9,799 bases of DNA. Source: Alphaproteobacteria bacterium (lineage in GTDB: Bacteria; Pseudomonadota; Alphaproteobacteria; RF32; CAG-239). The notes below the pieces were generated by a model. The model saw nothing but the letters and a program-made list of their open reading frames with translations. It searched no databases and was not told the DNA's origin. The stretch spans positions 1 through 9,799 of the forward strand of contig JAFUXW010000223.1 in assembly GCA_017477035.1 (NCBI GenBank), in the 5' to 3' direction. Below are positions 6,192-9,799 of this stretch, piece after piece; the stretch's first letter is position 1; each line of letters opens with the position of its first letter. Made by a program: the position numbers and the translations under genes.

Positions 6192-6974
6192 ATGGTATGC
6201 CTATTAGATTTAATACACTCATCTTGTCAGGTTGACGAGGGGTGTATAGTGTATTGTAAGAGCCACGCCAATGTTTTACTGAATACTTCAGATGCCAAGT
6301 TATTTAAAATAACCACAGCTAAGAATAAAGTTCATTATATTTGGTGCGATTCTCCTGATGATTATGAGTATGAATTTCCTGCTGCTTGCCGTGCCTTTAA
6401 AGAAGATGATGACTTGCTTGACGATGATATTTTTAGTATTACGGTAAAGCAGATGATTATTCCGGACAAAGACATTTTTTGCTTTGCCGGATATGTATAT
6501 TATCTGCACCGCAAGCAAAATGGAAACCTGATTATTCGCCGTATATGCGCTTATTCTTCGCAAAAAATTGTTGAAAAAATTATCAGTGAAGATTTTCGCG
6601 GCATTTGCGCCGAATCGATTTATTTGGCTAATTTCTACATTTTTGAGGAAAACCGCCGAAAATACGTTATGACATGTTGGGGAATTGTCTATCAGGATGG
6701 CTTTTTATACATTCCCATATTCGATGAGGATAGGCATTTCATTTATGATCGTCCTATACAGTCTTATATGAAGGAAGAAATTCCTATTGGTACTATATTT
6801 AAGGCCAACGGAATGTATTATCAAAATGCTCTTGACGAAGAAGGAAAAATTTACCTGAATTATTCGCGCAGTCCATTTGTATTTAATCATAAAAACATTA
6901 GTGATTTGAAAAACAAGAATAAAACTGCCAAAATTATACAGGTTACATTCAAAAAAGAAAGCAACGGAACATAA
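6192..6974 (+). CDS. Gene E: unrecognised protein, related to gene D
   Basis: The 260-residue protein is a paralogue of gene D, with matching segments in the same order: MTCWGIVYQDG (160-170), IPIGTIFKANGMYYQ (197-211) and IYLNYSRSPFVF (220-231). It has no signal peptide or membrane helix. An acidic patch, EDDDLLDDD (71-79), has no counterpart in gene D, and the C-terminal 30 residues are Lys/Asn-rich. ATG 6192 lacks a Shine-Dalgarno. A GTG at 6249 with GAGGGG six bases upstream is a credible alternative start, which would shorten the protein by 19 residues. The start is therefore uncertain, although residues upstream of the GTG (VDEG) weakly match gene D (PDGA). The stop codon lies inside the loop of the downstream terminator. 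Function is unknown. Confidence 0.75.
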   Translation: MVCLLDLIHSSCQVDEGCIVYCKSHANVLLNTSDAKLFKITTAKNKVHYIWCDSPDDYEYEFPAACRAFKEDDDLLDDDIFSITVKQMIIPDKDIFCFAGYVYYLHRKQNGNLIIRRICAYSSQKIVEKIISEDFRGICAESIYLANFYIFEENRRKYVMTCWGIVYQDGFLYIPIFDEDRHFIYDRPIQSYMKEEIPIGTIFKANGMYYQNALDEEGKIYLNYSRSPFVFNHKNISDLKNKNKTAKIIQVTFKKESNGT

Positions 6975-6990
6975 CTCGTTGCTTTTTTTT
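6951..6990. terminator. Bidirectional intrinsic terminator between convergent genes
   Basis: AAAGCAACG (6958-6966) pairs with CGTTGCTTT (6977-6985) around a 10-base loop. T-residues run on to 6990 on the plus strand. On the minus strand the A-rich tract at 6951-6960 provides the matching T-run. It therefore can end both gene E and the minus-strand membrane-protein gene. Its arms overlap the 3' end of gene E, and its T-run contains part of the stop codon of the opposing gene. Confidence 0.85.
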
Positions 6991-7759
6991 AATGTTTTAA
7001 ATAAAATAAATCATAAATCTTGGCAAAAATTATATTAGTGTATACGAACACTATTGTACTCACCGTATAATCCAGCCAATTGTGGCAATGCCAAAGTTTA
7101 TCAAGCTGTGAAGCCAGTGCTTCAGGAATCAGCAATAACGCCGTAATAATTACAAAAGACAAATAATTTCCTTTAATTTTATCTTTTACTTTGTGAAATG
7201 ATGAATTTTTTCCTCTTAATGAAGAAATCCATGCCAGATAAGGCTTACAAATTAACACAGGAGATATAAGGCAAATAATTGCGTATGCCGATAATATTTG
7301 CCAAATAGCAACACCTGATTTAGCTCCTTTAGATGACATACCGTCAAAAGTCGATAAATAACGCTCATATATATCCAAATATACATCATCAAATCCCAAA
7401 AACAACGGAAGCATCGGCAAAAATGCTACTGTTATTGCCAATAAGAACAATACTACTAATGCTTTAGCCGAAGGAGCTAAGCTCCCTAAAACAGCCTTAC
7501 CACCAAAATACGGATGAAGATTGTAGTAATAACGATAAAAAAAGCACCAAAATATATAGTAACTGATCAACCATAAAATACTGAGCGGATTTGATATACC
7601 ACCTTCCAACGCTTTAAAGCATAGCATATAAACCATATTTACCGCAAAAATACATAATGAAAATGTAAAATTTTCACAAATGTACGCGTTTGCGTCACGC
7701 AAAATTTCTCTCACATTCAGATGTATAACCGGATTTATTTTTTTTGTTAGTTGCGGCAT
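6989..7759 (-). CDS. Polytopic inner-membrane protein, unknown function
   Basis: The 256-residue protein has about six hydrophobic segments, near residues 31-50, 60-78, 98-122, 148-171, 199-216 and 230-252, and no cleavable signal peptide. A basic loop at 181-197 (LRGKNSSFHKVKDKIKG) suggests that side faces the cytoplasm. No transporter or enzyme motif was recognised. The start codon lies 3 bases after the stop of the regulator gene and has only a weak Shine-Dalgarno, so translation is probably coupled to that gene. The position in an operon with a porin and a transcription regulator suggests an envelope-related role, which is inference. The gene ends within the shared terminator at 6951-6990. 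Confidence 0.75.
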   Translation of the reverse strand: MPQLTKKINPVIHLNVREILRDANAYICENFTFSLCIFAVNMVYMLCFKALEGGISNPLSILWLISYYIFWCFFYRYYYNLHPYFGGKAVLGSLAPSAKALVVLFLLAITVAFLPMLPLFLGFDDVYLDIYERYLSTFDGMSSKGAKSGVAIWQILSAYAIICLISPVLICKPYLAWISSLRGKNSSFHKVKDKIKGNYLSFVIITALLLIPEALASQLDKLWHCHNWLDYTVSTIVFVYTNIIFAKIYDLFYLKH

Positions 7760-7762
7760 TGT

Positions 7763-8365
7763 TTAATCCATATTCAATTTATATTTTCCGTTATCTGTAA
7801 TTATCAAGCGCCGTTCATCTTTTTCCACCTTTTGCCGCAGACGATATATATGCGTTTCAACAGTATGTGTTGTTACTCCGTCACTGTATTGCCAAACATT
7901 AACCTGTAAGTCATTTTTACCGACATATTCGGAATTTTTTTTATACAAATATTTAATTATACAAACTTCCTTTTCCGTCAGTTTAGTAACTATATTATTC
8001 TTCAAATCTACGATTTCTTTTTGATTTGGATGCAATTCATAGTCATTAAAAATCAAAAATCCGTCAGAAGAACTATCCAACTTATTATTTGCTGCACGCA
8101 ATACATCAAGAAAGTGCATTAACCTAAACGGCTTAGAAATCACAACATTCAATTTTCCATCATTTTCTACATTCTCGTCCGTTAAAAATAAAATAGGCAC
8201 CGAAGGATACTCAACTCTTTTATGAGAAAATACATTTTCATCTTCATCAACAATAATAACATCAGGAGCTTCATTTGTTATAACATATTTATCAGTATAA
8301 CAAACTATCTGTGCCGCTAAATCATTTTTAAAATCTTCATTATTCGAAAAAATCTGAATATTCAC
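7763..8365 (-). CDS. OmpR/PhoB-type response regulator with a degenerate receiver
   Basis: The 200-residue protein has two domains. Residues 1-92 are a shortened receiver: the central strand PDVIIVDED gives a candidate Asp40, the switch Thr is T62 in LFLTDE, and ISKPF carries Lys78-Pro79. The acidic pair expected after the first strand is replaced by Ser7-Asn8-Asn9 (IQIFSNNED), so Mg2+ binding and ordinary phosphorylation are doubtful. Residues 103-198 are a winged-helix DNA-binding domain: LTEKEVCIIKYLYKK, then the recognition helix THTVETHIYRLRQKVE, and the wing IITDNGKYKLN. The start is GTG, with AAGGA nine bases upstream that overlaps the stop codon of the porin gene. It is the middle gene of the porin operon and may regulate that operon. 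No kinase is present nearby. Confidence 0.85.
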   Translation of the reverse strand: MNIQIFSNNEDFKNDLAAQIVCYTDKYVITNEAPDVIIVDEDENVFSHKRVEYPSVPILFLTDENVENDGKLNVVISKPFRLMHFLDVLRAANNKLDSSSDGFLIFNDYELHPNQKEIVDLKNNIVTKLTEKEVCIIKYLYKKNSEYVGKNDLQVNVWQYSDGVTTHTVETHIYRLRQKVEKDERRLIITDNGKYKLNMD

Positions 8366-8377
8366 TTTAAAAAGTCC

Positions 8378-9493
8378 TTAAAAACTAAGTTCTAATCCGC
8401 CGACGGCAGCATATCCTCTGTTACTTTCGTCAATAACTTTATCCCCTTTATATTCGGCATAAGACGTTGCCAAATAAATTGAAACATATTTATTAAAGGC
8501 AAAGCGATTGACCCAACTCACGACAGAATCGCGATTATTGGTTTTATCGGCGTATGCCGCAAAATAAGATAATCCTGTTTTAAATGGCCCTATTTCATAG
8601 CTTAATCCAACATTAAATGCCTGACCGCGACGATAACCGTCAAAATAATAAGGCATATTCTCTTTATCGGTAATATTCAGAGCATAGTCTCCTGAAGTTG
8701 TAAAGCTTTTACGATATGAACCTCCAAGTGTCCACCCTTTACGATACAAACTTAAGCCTGCTGAAATTTCCTGATTGTTTTTACGATTATAGGCATAACC
8801 CAACGAACTTTCAACTTCCACAAAATCCAAATCCAAATTATTATACAAACCCACCGCATAAGATGAACGATTATCATAACGGCTGTGTTTATTGATTAAT
8901 CCGGCTTCTGAGTAACTGTCAGGAGTGTATGAAACGGCAAGTTTAGTATTATAAAATTCTTCGGTAGTATAACTTATCTTAAATGCGTCAGCATCTGTGT
9001 TCAAGTAGGTTGAGTTAAGAGTGCGATAAGAAGTTATTTTTCCTTTACGTTGCCAATTCGGATTAGAGATAAAATCGGTCATCGGAGTATTATTTACTCT
9101 GAAATATCCCACTGTCGGAGCTCCCACTGCCATTTGGTAAGCAGCATTATAAATTTGTCCGACACTCAACTCTCCATACCCGAAAGCATACGAAAGGTAT
9201 AGATTTTCGCCCCAATCTCCATGATTATAATCCTTTATCTCTTTTCCGTGCGCTGCCTGAGCATCAAACCCTAAACTTATTTTTTGATTATTGGTAAACT
9301 CATATCCGATAGATGTGCTGATTTCAGCACTTACCGGTGTATTATTGCGTTGATATAAATGCCTGTATTTGTCTGCATATTGTGTATATCCGTAAAATCC
9401 GTCTACCACCGCCGAATAATCATAAACGAACTCTCCGGCATACACCGGTAAGCTTAGCAAAGATAAAACCGCAGCCGTATAATATTTTTTCAT
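8378..9493 (-). CDS. Porin-like outer-membrane beta-barrel protein
   Basis: The 371-residue precursor has a typical signal peptide (KK, a hydrophobic core of about 14 residues, cleavage expected after VYA at residue 19). The mature protein consists of alternating strands with many Tyr, Gly and Asn residues, such as ISTSIGYEFTNNQKISLGFDAQAA and VEVESSLGYAYNRKNNQEISAGLSLYRKGWTLGGSY. It ends in GLELSF, with the terminal Phe used by BamA to recognise outer-membrane barrels. Length and character fit the general Gram-negative porin families found in alphaproteobacteria; pore specificity cannot be told from the sequence. AAGGA lies about nine bases before the ATG. It is the first gene of a three-gene minus-strand operon with the winged-helix regulator and the membrane protein. 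Confidence 0.85.
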   Translation of the reverse strand: MKKYYTAAVLSLLSLPVYAGEFVYDYSAVVDGFYGYTQYADKYRHLYQRNNTPVSAEISTSIGYEFTNNQKISLGFDAQAAHGKEIKDYNHGDWGENLYLSYAFGYGELSVGQIYNAAYQMAVGAPTVGYFRVNNTPMTDFISNPNWQRKGKITSYRTLNSTYLNTDADAFKISYTTEEFYNTKLAVSYTPDSYSEAGLINKHSRYDNRSSYAVGLYNNLDLDFVEVESSLGYAYNRKNNQEISAGLSLYRKGWTLGGSYRKSFTTSGDYALNITDKENMPYYFDGYRRGQAFNVGLSYEIGPFKTGLSYFAAYADKTNNRDSVVSWVNRFAFNKYVSIYLATSYAEYKGDKVIDESNRGYAAVGGLELSF

Positions 9494-9519
9494 TTAAATT
9501 TTCCTTTTTATTTTCTCTT

Positions 9520-9548
9520 AATTTAGGTTCAAGGAACTGATATGTCAA
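9520..9548 (-). promoter_or_regulatory. Probable promoter of the porin operon
   Basis: On the minus strand a perfect TTGACA (9548-9543) and TAAATT (9525-9520, four of six matches) are 17 bases apart, giving a start near 9513 and a leader of about 20 bases. The spacer contains a small inverted repeat, GTTC-AAG-GAAC (9527-9537), which might be an operator but is short enough to be chance. Confidence 0.55.
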
Positions 9549-9630
9549 CTTATTTCTTGTTTTTTCTCTTTTTATAAATAAGCCTGTTTATAAAATTACA
9601 AATAGTGCTTTTAAATTTTATTTTATTATA

Positions 9631-9636
9631 TATAAT
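9631..9636 (+). promoter_or_regulatory. gpmI: Possible -10 element for gpmI
   Basis: TATAAT at 9631-9636 lies about 45 bases before the gpmI start in an extremely AT-rich stretch. No convincing -35 is seen at the right distance, so support is weak. Two TTTATAAA octamers (9571-9578 and 9587-9594), centred 16 bases apart, lie upstream between the divergent genes. Confidence 0.35.
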
Positions 9637-9680
9637 AACAGCAATTTTATGTGTATTTTTAAATTCAGAAAGGAAAAACA

Positions 9681-9799
9681 ATGCAAAAACCGGTTATGCT
9701 ACTGATTTTGGACGGTTGGGGATACAGAGAAAATAAAACAAATGATAATGCCATTGAAAATGGACATACTCCAAACTGGCATCATTTACTGGAAACTTG
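9681..9799 (+). CDS. gpmI: 2,3-bisphosphoglycerate-independent phosphoglycerate mutase, N-terminal fragment
   Basis: Thirty-nine residues are visible before the window ends. They begin MQKPVMLLILDGWGYRE, and residues 21-33 contain NDNAI and TPNW. These are the conserved opening motifs of the cofactor-independent mutase, which interconverts 3- and 2-phosphoglycerate in glycolysis and gluconeogenesis in the cytoplasm. Asp11 in LDGWG is expected to be a manganese ligand. The catalytic serine, normally near residue 60, lies beyond the edge. The ATG has AAAGGA a few bases upstream. The gene diverges from the porin operon across a 187-base AT-rich gap. Confidence 0.9.
   Translation, partial: MQKPVMLLILDGWGYRENKTNDNAIENGHTPNWHHLLET

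Noticed and set aside
9337..9540. Plus-strand open frame opposite the start of the porin gene
   Set aside because: It overlaps the porin signal peptide region in antisense, has no Shine-Dalgarno and its product is not recognisable.

Overview
The window is AT-rich and comes from a Gram-negative bacterium. It is most likely a low-GC, probably host-associated alphaproteobacterium. The best taxonomic marker is the first complete gene, which looks like the histidine phosphotransferase ChpT, a protein of the alphaproteobacterial cell-cycle phosphorelay. A porin-like outer-membrane protein, a lipoprotein and a truncated gpmI fit this placement. No rRNA, tRNA, CRISPR array or transposase is visible, and no gap between genes exceeds about 210 bases.

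Layout. Positions 3-194 hold the end of an unrecognised gene, coupled to chpT (204-812). Next come three tandem paralogues of an unrecognised protein family (A 1021-2373, B 2527-3930, C 3942-4808). A and B each sit behind a related leader of about 145 nt; C follows B directly and is short at its N-terminus. A Tyr/His-rich lipoprotein (4898-5308) and a second pair of unrecognised, mutually related proteins (D 5387-6091, E 6192-6974) complete the plus-strand block. A terminator hairpin at 6958-6985 serves convergent transcription. On the minus strand runs an operon of porin (9493-8378), an OmpR-type winged-helix regulator with a degenerate receiver (8365-7763) and a polytopic membrane protein (7759-6989). 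At the right edge gpmI (9681 onward) diverges from the porin.

The most notable signal is the duplicated leader in front of genes A and B. In both copies a CUCUU(G/U) segment can pair with the Shine-Dalgarno (C/A)AGGAG, and the one base that differs between the two SDs is compensated in the pairing partner. Inside that helix lies a GGGAA/UUCCC helix, and its loop carries GGCAGG, complementary to an upstream CCUGCC. That upstream segment can also form a local GCC/GGC hairpin. This has the architecture of a translational switch. A consensus-perfect promoter (TTGACA, 17 bp, TATAAT) ends just before the first copy, so the predicted transcript begins almost exactly where the conserved element begins. 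I do not recognise the element as a named riboswitch class.

Genes A-C look like one expanding family under shared post-transcriptional control. Their function cannot be read from the sequence. The porin operon probably couples envelope permeability to a phosphorylation-independent regulator.
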